Source: Puccinia triticina
Lineage: Eukaryota; Basidiomycota; Pucciniomycetes; Pucciniales; Pucciniaceae
Direction: 5' to 3'
Length of the DNA: 64,000 nucleotides
NCBI RefSeq assembly: GCF_026914185.1
Contig: NC_070565.1
Location: 2,294,001 to 2,358,000 of the forward strand
Below the pieces are notes generated by a model. That model did not search any database and was not told the DNA's origin. It saw only the letters and a program-made list of their open reading frames with translations. Shown here one piece after another: positions 1 to 10,710 of the stretch (position 1 is its first letter; every line of letters starts with the position of its first letter). Position numbers and translations under genes: made by a program.

Positions 1-202
1 TATATTGATCAATTTTTTTTTTTTTTTTTTATTCCTGTTGATACCTTTGCCTGTGTTCCATGTCTTCTTAATACTCTTCTATAATCTCTCTCCTTCCCCC
101 TGTGTTAGCTTCAAGCCAAAGGAGTCTTTTTTTTTTCCAGATAAAATTCATGAATTTCTACATACACCATTCAATTCTTCCTGAAAATGCAAGTTTTAGG
201 AT
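1..202. other. AT-rich flank with palindromic edge
   Basis: There is no gene here. The first 13 bases (TATATTGATCAAT) reappear as TATATTGATCAATATAC at about 4820-4836, just beyond the other end of the foldback element. The repeated structure may therefore extend left of the window. The rest is T-rich sequence with homopolymer runs. Confidence 0.5.
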
Positions 203-599
203 TAATCCAGGGTAGCTGAGGGGTCTCAATTTTTTTTTTCTTTTTTTTACATCAACAATTGATGTTATCAGAAGTCGCCAAATCTACTTTTTTTCAAAAA
301 AGGAAAAACATTGACCCATGACCTCTCTCATGATACCATCCTGCACTCATTCTTAACTTGGTTGGTTGAACTTCTTGAAGATATTGCATATCATACTGGG
401 AGTACCACATGCATAGAAGGCCTTTTTGAAATTAGTTTACCATGGTTTAGCACATTTTTGTCAGGTTCTTTTTTTATCTACTTTTGTTATCAACCGCAGA
501 TTGATGAGGAATATTTCCTCAGAAAATTTCATGGGGAAATTTTTCTGCATATAAAACCCAGAAATATTATATTTGGGGTCACATCCCTTATGCAGCAGC

Positions 600-2110
600 T
601 ACAATCTGATCAGTTGCCAAATAGCACTCGACTATATCTCATCCCAGCCTGGTAATTCTTCCAAAATATTGGTACCAAAATGTTTACAAGCACACAAAGT
701 TTCATAATTTACCTTTGCTGACCGCAAAACCCCCAAATGTAGCACCTACAGTCTGATCAGTTTCCAAATATCACTACTTTGGTAGCTTCTTGGTTTTTCT
801 GCCACTATATCTCATCCCAGCGTGGGAATTCTTCTGTCATATTGTAAAAAAAATATTTACAAGCCTCAAAAAGTTCATTATTTACCTTTACTGACCACAA
901 ACCACCAATTTTAGCAGCTACAGTCTGATCAGTTTCCAAATATCACTACTTTGGTAGTTTCTGGGTGTTTCTGTTGCTATATCTCATCCCAGCTTGGAAA
1001 TTCTTCTGCCATATGGTTACCAAAATGTTTAAAAGCGGCCAAAGTTTCATTAAGTACCTTTGCTCACAACAAAACCCCCAAATGTAGCAGCTACAGTCTG
1101 ATCAGTTTCCAAATATCACTACTTTGACAGTTTCTGGGTGTTTCTGCCAATATATCTCATGCAAGTGTGGGTATTCTTCTGCCATATGGTTATCAAAATG
1201 TTGAAAAGCCCCCAAAATTTCATTATGTACCTTTGCTGACCACAAAACCCCCACATGTAGCAGGTACAGTCTGATCAGTTTTGAAATATTACTACTTTGG
1301 TAGTTTCTGGGTCTTTCTGCCACTATATCTCATCCCACCGTGGGAATTCTTCTGCCATATGGTTACCAAAATGTTTACAGGCAGCCATATTTTCATTATG
1401 TACCTTTACTGACCACAAAAGCCCCAAATGAAGCAGCTACAGTCTTATCAGTTTCCAAATATTACTACTTTGGCAGTTTTTGGGTGTTTCTGCCACTATA
1501 TCTCTTCCCAGCGTGGGAATTCTTCTGCCATATGTCCACCAAAATGTTGAAAAGCCCCCAAAGTTCCATCATGTACTTTTGCTGACCACAAAACCCCCAA
1601 ATGTAGCAGCTACAGTCTGATCAGTTTCCAAATATCGACAGTTTCTGGATGTTTCTGCTGCTATAAAGGCGTGGGAATTTTTCTGCCATATGTTTACCAA
1701 AATCTTGACAAGCCCCCAAAGTTTCATTATGTACCTTTGCTGACCACAAAACCCCCAAATGTAGCAGGTACAGTCTGATCAGTTTCCAAATATCACTACC
1801 TTGGTAGTTTCTGGGTGTTTCTGCCACTATATCTCATCCCCGCGTGGGAATTCTTCTGCCGTATGGTTACCAAAATGTTGACAAGCGGCCAAAATTAAAT
1901 TATGTACCTTTGTTCACCACAAAACCCCTAAATGTAGCAGCTACAGTCTGATCAGTTTCCCAATATCATTACTTTGGCAGTTTCTGGGTGTTTCTGCCAC
2001 TATATCTCATCCCAGCGCGGGTATTCTTCTGCCATATGGTTACCAAAATATTGACAAGCCCCCAAAGTTTCATTATACACCTTTGCTGACCACAAAACCC
2101 CCAAATGAAG
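600..2110 (+). repeat. ~173-bp tandem repeat, forward half of foldback
   Basis: About nine copies of a unit containing CTGATCAGTTTCCAAATATC begin near 601, 750, 921, 1097, 1269, 1441, 1615, 1773 and 1947, a spacing of 149-176 bp. Each unit also carries TATCTCATCCCAGCGTGGG and TGCTGACCACAAAACCCCC. Copies are diverged by point changes, and one lacks the segment around 1660. Confidence 0.85.
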
Positions 2111-4420
2111 TAAACATTTTAGTAACCATATGGCAGAAGAATTCCCACGCCGGGATGAGATACAGCGGCAGAAACACACAGAAACTACCAAAGTAGTGAT
2201 ATTTGGAGACTGATCAGACTGTAGCTGCTACATTTGGGGGTTTCCTGGTCAGCAAAGGTGCATAATAAAACTTTGGGGGCTTGTAAAACTTCTTAACCAT
2301 ATGGCAGAATAAAACCCACGCTGGGATGAGATATAGTGGCAAAAACACTCAGAAACTGCCAAAGTAGTGATGTTTGGAAACTGATCAGACTCTAGTTGCT
2401 ACATTTGGGGGTTTTGTGGTGAACAAAGGTACATGATGAAATTCTGGCCGCTGGTAAACATTTTGGTAACCATATGCCAGAAGAATTCCCACGCTGGGAT
2501 GAGATATAGTGGCAGAAAAACCCAGAAACTACCAAATTAGTGACATTTGGAAACTGATCAGGCTGTAGCTGCTACATTTGGGGGTTTTGTGGTCAGCAAA
2601 GGTACATAATGAAACTTTGGGGGCTTTTAAACATTTTGGTAACCATATTCCAGAAGAATTCCCACGCTGGGATGAGATATAGTGGCAGAAAAACCCAGAA
2701 ACTACCAAAGTAGTGACTTGGAAACTGATCAGGCTGTAGCTGCTACATTTGGGGGTTTTGTGGTCAGCAAAGGTAAATAATGGAACTTTGGCAGATGGTA
2801 AACATTTTGGCAACCATATGGCAGAAGAATACCCACGCTGGGATGAGATATAGTGGCAGAAACACCCAGAAACTGCCAAAGTAGTGATATTTGGAAACTG
2901 ATCAGACTGTAGCTGCTACATTTGGGGATTTTGTGGGGAACAAAGGTACATGATGAAATTGTGGACGTGTTTCAACATTTTGGTAACCATATGGCAGAAG
3001 AATACCCTTGCTGGGATGAGATATAGTGGCAGAAACACCCAGAAACTGCCAAAGTAGTGATATTTGGAAACTGATCAGACTGTAGCTGCTACATTTGGGG
3101 GCTTTGTGGTCAGCAAAGGTACATCATTGAAATTTGGGGGCTTGTTAACATTTTTATAACCATATGCCAGAAGAATTCCCACGCTGGGATGAGATATAGT
3201 GGCAGAAACACCCAGAAACTACCAAAGTAGTGACATTTGGAAACTGATCAGACTGTAGCTGCTACATTTGGGGGTTTTGTGGTCAGCAAAGGTACATAAT
3301 AAAACTTTGGGGGCTGGTAAACATTTTGGTAACCATATGGCAGAAGAATACCCTTGCTGGGATGAGATATAGTGGCAGAAACACCCAGAAACCAAGGGTG
3401 AAACCGCTGCGCTTCAAAAAGTGCAGCCCAGCAAATTTGATGACTGCTGCGCTGCGCTGAAAGTAGCGGCCCCCCCTGCTGCGCTACCGCTTTTTGGGTC
3501 TGGCAAGAAGCGGGGACCGGCTACTTTCAGCGGTAGCACAGCGGAACCATCGCTGCGCTACCGCTTTTTGACCCTGCCACGTAGCGCTCCCCCGCTGCCA
3601 GCCAAAAAAGTGCATTGCAGGTGTTTTGATGGCCGCAGCGCGGTGCTGAAAGGAGCGGCCCTGTCCGCTGCGCTACCGCTTTTTGAGTTGGGGAAAAAGG
3701 GGGCCCCCACTATTTTAAGCGGTAGGGCAGCAGGACTGGAGCTGTGCTACCGCTTTTTGAGATGACCGCGCAGTGGTTCCCTGCTGTGCTGCGCTAAAAG
3801 ATCACTTTTTTGTAGCGCAGCGCAGCGTTTCAGCCTTGCAGAAACGGCCAAAGTAGTGATATTTGGAAACTGATCAGACTGTAGCTGCCACATTCGGGGG
3901 TTTTGTGGTCAGCAAAGGCACATAATGAAACTTTGCAGGCTTGTAAACATTTTGGTAACCACATGGCAGACAAATACCCACGCTGGGATGAGATATAGTG
4001 GCAGAAACACCCAGAAACTGCCAAAGTAGTGATATTTGGAAACTGATCAGACTCTAGTTGCTACATTTGGGGGTTTTGTGGTGAACAAAGGTACGTAATG
4101 AAATTTAGGCCGCTTGTGAACATTTTGGTAACCATATGGCAGAAGAATACCCACGCTGGGATGAGATATAGTGGCAGAAACACCCAGAAACTGCCAAAGT
4201 AGTGATATTTGGAAACTGATCAGACTGTAGGTGCTACATTTGGGGGTTTTGTGGTCAGCAAAGGTACATTATCAAACTTTGTGTGCTTCTAAACATTTTG
4301 GTACCAATTTTTTGGAAGAATTACCAGGCTGGGATGAGATATAGTCGCAGAAACACCAAGAAACAACCAAAGTAGTGCTATTTGGCCACTGATCAGATTA
4401 TAGCTGCTGCATAAGGGATG
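2111..4420 (-). repeat. ~173-bp tandem repeat, reverse half of foldback
   Basis: The same unit occurs in reverse complement, seen as GAAACTGATCAGACTGTAG near 2204, 2378, 2552, 2727, 2896, 3072, 3241, 3866, 4044, 4217 and 4390. The jump between 3241 and 3866 is explained by the 446-bp insertion at 3393-3838. Orientation flips cleanly at about 2110 without a unique loop. Confidence 0.85.
3393..3838. mobile_element. GC-rich MITE (CAAGG termini, 7-bp TSD)
   Basis: This 446-bp block interrupts one foldback repeat unit. The left terminus CAAGGGTGAAACCGCTGCGC pairs with the reverse complement of the right terminus CAAGGCTGAAACGCTGCGC. CAGAAAC flanks both sides (3386-3392 and 3839-3845). The interior is rich in GCTGCGCTACCGCTTTTTG copies. 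No transposase is encoded; the 114-codon frame at 3421-3765 is compositional. The terminus style and short duplication are shared with 15896-16281. The superfamily is uncertain: hAT would usually give an 8-bp duplication. Confidence 0.8.
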
Positions 4421-4799
4421 TGACCCCAAATATAATATTTCTTGGCCTTTTATGCAGAAAAATTTCCCATTGAAATTTTCTGAGGAAATATTCCTCATCA
4501 ATCTGTGGTTGATAACAAAAGTAGACAAAAAAAAGAACCTGACAAAAATATGCTAAACCATGGTAAACTAATTTCAAAAAGGCCTTCTTTGCATGTAGTA
4601 CTCCCAGTATGATATGCAATATCTTCAGGAAGTTCAACCAACCAAGTTAAGAATGAGTGCAGGATGGTATCATGAGAGAGGTCAGGGGTCAATGTTTTTC
4701 CTTTTTTGAAAAAAAGTCAATTTGGAGACTTCTGATAACATCAATTGTTGATGTAAAAAAAAGAAAAAAGATTTGAGACCCCTCAGCTACCCTGGATTA

Positions 4800-5534
4800 T
4801 AAATTGATTAATATACGCTATATTGATCAATATACAACATTGCAAATTCATCCATCTTGGTAGTGATATGCCTGTCGGCCGGGAAAGACTCATCCCGGTC
4901 GGCTACTTTATGTTGCGTTGACCGGGAGCGACTCCCCCCAATCGACAGCAACATAGAACTTCTTTATGCCTGCCCACCGCCGTAGCTCCCATACCCTAGG
5001 GAGAGTGGATACCCGCTGGATTCTGCCGGAATCTCAGACATCCGCATCCGCTGGCGGGTACCCGAGGGCCTCCAGCGGGTACCCGCCAGCGCATAGCGGA
5101 TACCCGCAATGGGTTCCGTGCGTCCATCTCTAAACGCTTGGCAGAAAGAATCAGCCCTATATCCAGCGCAAATCTGTCCTTTGATTTGATATGAAAGAGC
5201 TCATGCTAGGAGCAATGGTTATCCAGGCTGTCTGGTCACCATCCCCAATACTTTGGAGCACACAGAGGTTGTGAGAGGGAGCAAAACGGAAAGAAAAAAT
5301 TGATTGATTTGAGATCGGATGGAACGGATGATTTTGAACGGATCAGACGGGCAGACGGAATGATTTAGATGAATTGGGCGGTAAGTCAAATGGAACGGGC
5401 GGCGGGCGGGCGGAACGGACGGTTTTGTTTTTCAGAACAGAGTAGAATAGATTCAGGTGGGCGGGCATAGAAGTTATTGGGCGGGCGGAATGGGTGTTTT
5501 CAGGCGGGTGGCGGTAAAAAGGGAAGAGTTTGGG
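4800..5534. other. Gene-free repeat-derived spacer
   Basis: No gene is visible. 4868-4960 holds a pair of hairpins of the form CGGGAAAGACTCATCCCG and GACCGGGAGCGACTCCCCCC, the same design as the large palindromic satellites elsewhere. 4997-5134 is rich in GCGGGTACCCGC-type words and ends CATCTCTA like the hAT MITEs, but I found no matching left end or target duplication. 5330-5515 carries a degenerate GGGCGGAACGG minisatellite. Confidence 0.5.
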
Positions 5535-6289
5535 TAGAGATAAACATTTGAGACTCAGGTACCTGCTAGTTTTTTTGCCAAAACCAGCACCTCACACCGC
5601 ACCCGGCACCGCTTGGCGGGTACCGGTGGTACTTTGGACAGGTACCCCCTTCAGCGGTGAGCTGGATACATAGGTCTCCAGCTCCCCGGGAGGAGTCCTT
5701 GGCGAGCTGGATACATATGTATCCAGCTTCCCAGGAAGAGTTCCCTTGGCAAGCTGGATGCACATGTATCCATCTCGCTGGGAGGAGTCCTTGGCAAGCT
5801 GGATACATATGTATCCAGCTCCCCGTGAGGAGTCCCCTGCGCAAGCTGGATACATTTGTATCCAGCTCACCGAGATAAAATCTCCCAGAGATATGGCCAG
5901 ATGGATATTTATGTATCCATCTCAGAAAGGGATCAATCCTCCCAGAGAGCTGGATACATGTGATCCAGCTTGGTCGCAAGGTCCACCCGGTGAGCTGGAG
6001 AGGATTCCAAGCTCATGTATCCAGCTTGCCAAGAGGAATCCTCCCAGCAAGCTGAATCTTTCCACTGGCAGATCTCCCTTGCCAAGCTGGATCTACGGGG
6101 TCCTGGCCCTGGATCCCCCAGGGGGGTGGGAGGTACTTGTGGGAGGTACCTGGATACCGCACTGCTTTCCGGCCCAAACCAAGTACCTAGTACCGCACCC
6201 AGCACCGCTGCACAGGTGCGTGGCGGGTGCGAGGGGTACCTGCCAAGCGGTGCGGGTACCCCCCAACAGGTACCAAATGTTCATCTCTA
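5535..6289. mobile_element. hAT-type MITE A carrying a minisatellite
   Basis: The termini are TAGAGATAAACATTTG and, in reverse complement, TAGAGATGAACATTTGG. A perfect 8-bp duplication AGTTTGGG flanks the element (5527-5534 and 6290-6297). The 8-bp duplication and the TAGAGATG start are typical of the hAT superfamily. The terminal ~120 bp on each side match MITE C at 45681-45976, including shared CACCGCACCCGGCACCGC-like and GTACCTGCCAAGCGGTGC-like words. The central ~410 bp is a palindromic array absent from C. There is no transposase gene, so it would depend on an autonomous hAT element elsewhere. Confidence 0.87.
5652..6060. repeat. Palindromic minisatellite inside MITE A
   Basis: About eight imperfect repeats alternate a perfect palindrome (AGCTGGATACATATGTATCC plus AGCT) with a spacer related to CCGGGAGGAGTCC. 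The unit is about 50 bp. Later copies (5880-6060) are degenerate. Open frames crossing it on both strands are by-products of the palindromes. Confidence 0.8.
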
Positions 6290-7744
6290 AGTTTGGGAGT
6301 AGAAAAAAAGTTTAAGGGTTGTGATCCCATCACTGGAGTGTTGGCGGATGAGAGGTGGCACAGGCACAGCAAAGAAGCTTCTAGGTCCAAATTGGGGGGC
6401 TTTTGGATTGCAACTAGTCCAGAGAGACTGCTGTCAGTTCTCTCTGAGATACAAGAAGAGAAGAGAAAGGGAGCTTACCTGGTCCAGAGAGACTGCTGTC
6501 AGTTCTCTGCTGAACCAGGAAAGAGAGGAGGCTGGACTATGTATCTACTTGTGACATTTAGTGTTGTGTAACCTGATGACATCTCTTAAGCCCAACAGGG
6601 GAGGGCCTTACAGTACCACTAACCCTTACCTGGGTACCACTTTTGGTTACCTGTAACACTTTTGGTTACCTTGAGGTAACAAAATGAAAGTTTTCAGTTG
6701 TTTTGTGATATCCTAATGTTGTGGCTGGGGTACCCTGGGACGTTACCTCATTACCTCCCAGCCAAATGAGGTAACAGGTAACGTGCCTGCGGTACCCAGG
6801 GATGGCAGGCTGGTACTAGGCGCCTTGCTTTGTATGTAGGCACCTTGTGCAGTTGAACTTGCTCTGCCATTGGTTGGTCCCATTGTGGCTGGGGTGGGTG
6901 GGTGTTGAGCACTGACTGAGCGCTGCAAAGTTTCTTCCTGTGCAGCAACAGGAGGGGAGGGTGGGCGCGCACGCACAACGTGCGTGTGGTAATTGGGGGT
7001 ATTAATGTCTACACACTGTCACCAATAAATGTGTAGGGTGTTCCTTTCCTGTTTGCTAGCAAAATTTGCATCCTTGGTGGATGGAGCTTGGTAAGCTTAG
7101 TAGGGAGGGGAGTGAGCCCACTGTAGGGAGAGACTTAAATTCCATGGGGGATGCTCGCCTGAGGGCATCACGCAGAACACCAGAGGCAGTGGAGTCAGGT
7201 TGCTGCTGGGGCAACCCCGCTGCTTGTTCAAGCTCACCTCAACCTCCAGCCACTTGAACGTCACATTTCTGACACCTCAGCTGACTTCCGCCGGTGCGGT
7301 AACCCGGAGGGGGGGTTTGAAAGGTGCACAGCTGCTCAGATCCCGGGATGCCAATTGCTACCAGGACTCCAGGACTGGTATGTTCAGAAGGAGTTGGAAG
7401 GCTAGTCCTGGGACTGCATTGCCTTTTGGGAGATATATGAAACCAACTGTGGTCATTGGCAAAATACAAGAATTGTCCCAAAAAAGTTCAAAGACTATTC
7501 CTGGGAAGCCACGTTTGTTGCATGTCTTCTCACATAGCGCGTAGGACTATGTAGACCCAAATTTATGCTTCAATTTAACAACACAGAGTTCACTATGTTG
7601 TATTGTGCAGTGTCAATCTGTATTTGTTAGGAGGAAGTAGTAGTCATGAGGCTTCAGAATTGTGGAGGCGCAACGTTCAAGAAGTTTAGAAATTTTGTTT
7701 TATGAGCAAATCCAAGCCAGCAATCAGCAGATGGCAGAAAAACA
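6290..7744. other. No gene recognised
   Basis: No convincing coding sequence was found on either strand. A 27-bp direct repeat starting GTCCAGAGAGACTGCTGTCA occurs at 6417-6443 and 6482-6508. Words of the form GGTACC/GGTTACC cluster at 6625-6800. Confidence 0.4.
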
Positions 7745-8966
7745 TCAAAATACCCCGGGAAAAAGAAAAACTAACTGGTCATCATCCACTGTTGTATATA
7801 AGTGCCCTTCTTAGACGAGCTTGTTTGCTTCCTCACTATTCCACCATAGGGAAGCAACAAGTGAATCAGTGCTGATATAATTTTTGGTGTGGCACTGACT
7901 TCCAATACTTACACAACTTCCCGCACATCTAGGTTATACTCCTTTGCAAGATGGTGGATATTGACCTTCACTTTGGGGGCTTTGGTGACGGCAAAGTAGT
8001 CCATTATCTTGATTTGATTTTTGGTCCACTAGGGGTTCTTGGGCTGGGCAATATTTTCATGGTGGACCGGGTAGGCCAATGTGCCAATGTCCAACTCTAC
8101 TGCTGCAACCTGTGGGTGGTGTGGGTGTGACATGAGTCAGTGGAGGGGAGTATGGGGGGTGTGATGCTCAATCAATACACACACACTTCCAAGCCTGATC
8201 CACATTTTTATGCCAGAGTAACTCTTACAGCATCAAGGAGATGATAGTTGATCTTGTTGAAATTGGTAATCCTTTTGATGCGAAGTCCAGAAATACTCTT
8301 CTTATTATTGAAGATCTTTTCTCTGCTGATGACACACCCCCCCATGGCAAACTCTACCACACACACAATGCACCACAAAAGGGGAGAAAATTGGCCAATC
8401 AGATCACGTGGGATGCAAATTCATACGTGTGCATTGAAAAAACTGTATGCCTTTCTTAACATCAAACTCGTTGCTCTGTCCATCACCGGAGTCCAGCCAC
8501 TTGCGTACCTCAATTGTGCCTGTGCCATCTTTGACTTGTAGTAGAATATGGGTTGGGTTCCTCACAATATCCCGGACCACACCATTAAAAGAAACCTGGG
8601 CACAACATGGCATCATGTCAGCATCATAATGGGAACAGCACAGGTGATGTCAGCAAAGGAAATCAAGGGGGCACACACATTGTTCACATCAATATCTTGG
8701 ATTGAGATTGATGGTTCATTTTTGGAGGCATTAGCATCCAGCAATTGTTTCACTGCTACTGGCAGGAGAGATTGTTCAACCCAAGGTGTTCCGCCAGGCG
8801 TAGCCGTACCATTCTTGTTCTGAGTAGCTATAATTTGAGGTGGGAGTCAGTCAACAATATGTTCCACCGGAGAGAAGGTTGCTGTCAGCTAGTCTCTACC
8901 TTGAGCAACACCGGCCCCACAACCGGACTCTATGCCATTTTCACCGTGTGATCTGTATGTTGCCAT
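7745..8966 (-). pseudogene. RFA2: Replication protein A 32-kDa subunit (RPA32/RFA2) homologue, apparently damaged
   Basis: RPA32 is the middle subunit of the nuclear single-stranded-DNA-binding heterotrimer used in replication and repair. I reconstructed exons 8966-8900 (start MATYRSHG), 8827-8679, 8595-8408, 8322-8229, 8109 to about 7913, and 7835-7745. Intron boundaries are GT...AG and phase-consistent; the four introns whose two ends I placed with most confidence are 72, 83, 85 and 119 nt, and a fifth is 77 nt. The OB fold is recognisable (VSFNGVVRDIVRNPT, then KDGTGTIEVRKWLDSGD, then IFNNKKSISGLRIKRIT). The C-terminal winged helix ends with EGHLYTTVDDD, matching the family. Two stops interrupt the chosen frame: TAG at 8029-8031 in the linker and TAA at 7811-7813 just before EGHLY. 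A further intron could remove the first, but none is obvious. So this is either a decaying copy or one with sequence errors. Homology is firm; loss of function is inference. Confidence 0.8.
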
Positions 8967-10435
8967 GATTGATGGGGGCAGGATGGATGGACCAAGATGG
9001 GTGAATTGAACCTTGGGTTTGATGGGGCCGTGGAAAATAAAAACCTATTGAGGGTATTATCCACGCCTTGTGCCACCTCTAGCCCCCCCCCCCCCCCCTG
9101 AACCCAGTCGGGGCGTTTCATGGGTTAGGGGTTAGGGTCGCCAGCCACACAAAGCCAGTGACACAAAATTTGAAAGCAGTACATACATGCTCTGGTTACC
9201 AAATGCACATGTGGGGCCCTGCCAAATAAATATTTTTCTTATTTGTGTGGACTGGGGGTCAGAGGAAGCTAAGCCATGCACTGGGTTGGACACAAGCAAG
9301 TGACTGGCTGGCTTGAGCTCCAATGCCTGCGTTCAAAATGCTCAGAAGTGCCATATACTTGGCCACCCTTGTTGGGGACGTTGCAGCTTGGCAACAATGA
9401 ATTTGAGAAAAGGTGAGTGTTACCCACACACACACACGCACACCTGAAAAATCAACGTGTGTAGGAGTGTTGCTGGATGTTGGCCAGCACTATCTGCCTG
9501 TAAACTGATCTGTTGTAGAATGTATCCACCATCAGTGTAGCAGCTCATGAGGCACTCCTACGTGGTGGCATTGTGCGGGACAGACACTGGGTTCATTGTC
9601 TAGGGCATTGAGCAAAGGGAAAACAACTGTAGACTTTTTTAACATTACAACATGCAGTGAAAAATAGTGGATCAATGTGTGTGGAGTGGAAATGATAGCA
9701 GGACTGGGACAGCTTAGCAACCAGGCATGTGTAAAAGGGTTCAATTTCAAATAATCCGCTCACCACAACCATAATTTACTGTTTTGTGGTTGGGTCACTT
9801 AAATATTTTCCTTGCATGTTTGAAGAGCTTGTGTGTCATTTGCGGGGTTTCCTTGATGAGTTAATAAACCCCATTGGTTGGGGGCCCACTGCAGGAAAAT
9901 TCAAAAGAACATCCGGTGTTAGGATATCTAGATGTTGAGTAATTGGTCCAAATTAGATTCTTCACCTGCTGATGTGCCACTGGCAGGCAACTTTGTCTAG
10001 CCAGTCCTGGTTTGACTCCGGCTGGCCACAAAGCCAGTTGCGCTCTGTACTAGGTTGGCATTACAAGTTGGATTAATTACGTTCCAGGCAAATCCACCCC
10101 AAGGTGCTATGTTGTGAGGAGTATAAATTCCATGGTCAGGGCTCAGTTTAAGGTGTTTGGAGCCAAGAGTAGTGTGGGAATGGGACTGACAGGTGAGGAC
10201 ATCCCTGTTTTTATCAGAAGAACTTAAGATTTTTCTTTTGTCTGGCAAGTTGATTATGTCCCCTGGTCTGGAAGCCTCCCGTGTGTCAATCAGGTCCAAC
10301 AGCTGTTCAAAGCCCATCAACGTTGAGGCAGCGTACGTAGCCTTGTGACCAGGGCTGAGTGCACAAAGGTGGTTGCTGTCATTTGTGGATACAGGGAGAG
10401 ATGATGTGGGTACAAGAATGGATGCAAGAGTGTTG
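8967..10435. other. Intergenic; no gene recognised
   Basis: Apart from ordinary unique-looking sequence I see a C14-16 run at about 9085, a TTAGGGGTTAGGG word at 9125-9137 and a CA repeat at 9427. Open frames on the minus strand at 9997-10593 lie in a frame different from the chromodomain reading and show no known motif. Confidence 0.35.
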
Positions 10436-10710
10436 TCACCGTTGTTCAACAATGGAGGGCTGATGATGAAGAGGCATTTTTTTTGGGTGGATGGGTTCAC
10501 GTGTACTATTGGCTGTCTTCTTCCGCAGGGCAATCCTCTTGGAACTTCTCTTCTTTCTTTTCTTCTTCTCCCAGTCGTTGACCAAAGGACCATTCACCAT
10601 CTCTTTTGGCTCCCACGTTGGTTTCCACAAGTAATGGTGTTCAGTTCTCTGCCTGTCCACTTGATGAGGTACCTGCCGTCTTTCTCTTTGAGTACGGATT
10701 TGGCTGGCCA
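10436..10710 (-). pseudogene. Chromodomain protein remnant (frameshifted)
   Basis: Two adjacent minus-strand frames together spell a chromodomain. The first frame gives SVLKEKDGRYLIKWTG at about 10695-10650. The second gives YLWKPTWEPKEMVNGPLVND and a lysine-rich tail (WEKKKRKKRSSKR) down to a stop at 10436. The aromatic and acidic pattern (YLIKW, W-x-PTWEP) is that of methyl-lysine-binding chromodomains. A one-base shift between the halves breaks the frame at about 10640. A preceding TAG could be the end of an intron (tag|TGGCCAGCC). It may be a host chromatin gene fragment or a retroelement integrase tail. The WKPTWEP style differs from the chromodomain of the 50-56 kb element. Confidence 0.5.

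Larger units (their letters stand above)
203..4799. repeat. Giant foldback (inverted-repeat) element, about 4.6 kb
   Basis: The left end (203 rightwards, starting TAATCCAGGGTAGC) is matched by the reverse complement of the right end (to 4799). The terminal 400 bp of each arm is unique sequence and the inner parts are tandem repeats. A TA dinucleotide lies outside the ATCCAGG terminus on both sides, so a TA target duplication is possible. The arms encode matching ~60-110 codon open frames (311-655 plus; 4398-4692 minus). These look like consequences of the duplication rather than a gene, because the frames differ in length and are broken in the right arm. The polarity of the internal repeat switches at about 2110. 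A read-through transcript would fold into a very long hairpin, a plausible small-RNA source (inference). No transposase is visible. Confidence 0.85.

Noticed and set aside
311..655. Paired open frames in the two foldback arms as a conserved gene
   Set aside because: The frames are similar only because the arms are an inverted duplication. The right-arm copy is frameshifted, and there is no motif or splicing pattern.
4997..5134. Fourth hAT MITE
   Set aside because: The right side ends CATCTCTA and shares GCGGGTACCCGC words, but no matching left terminus or 8-bp duplication was found.
9122..9140. Interstitial telomere repeat
   Set aside because: Only two imperfect TTAGGG-like words; too short to distinguish from chance.
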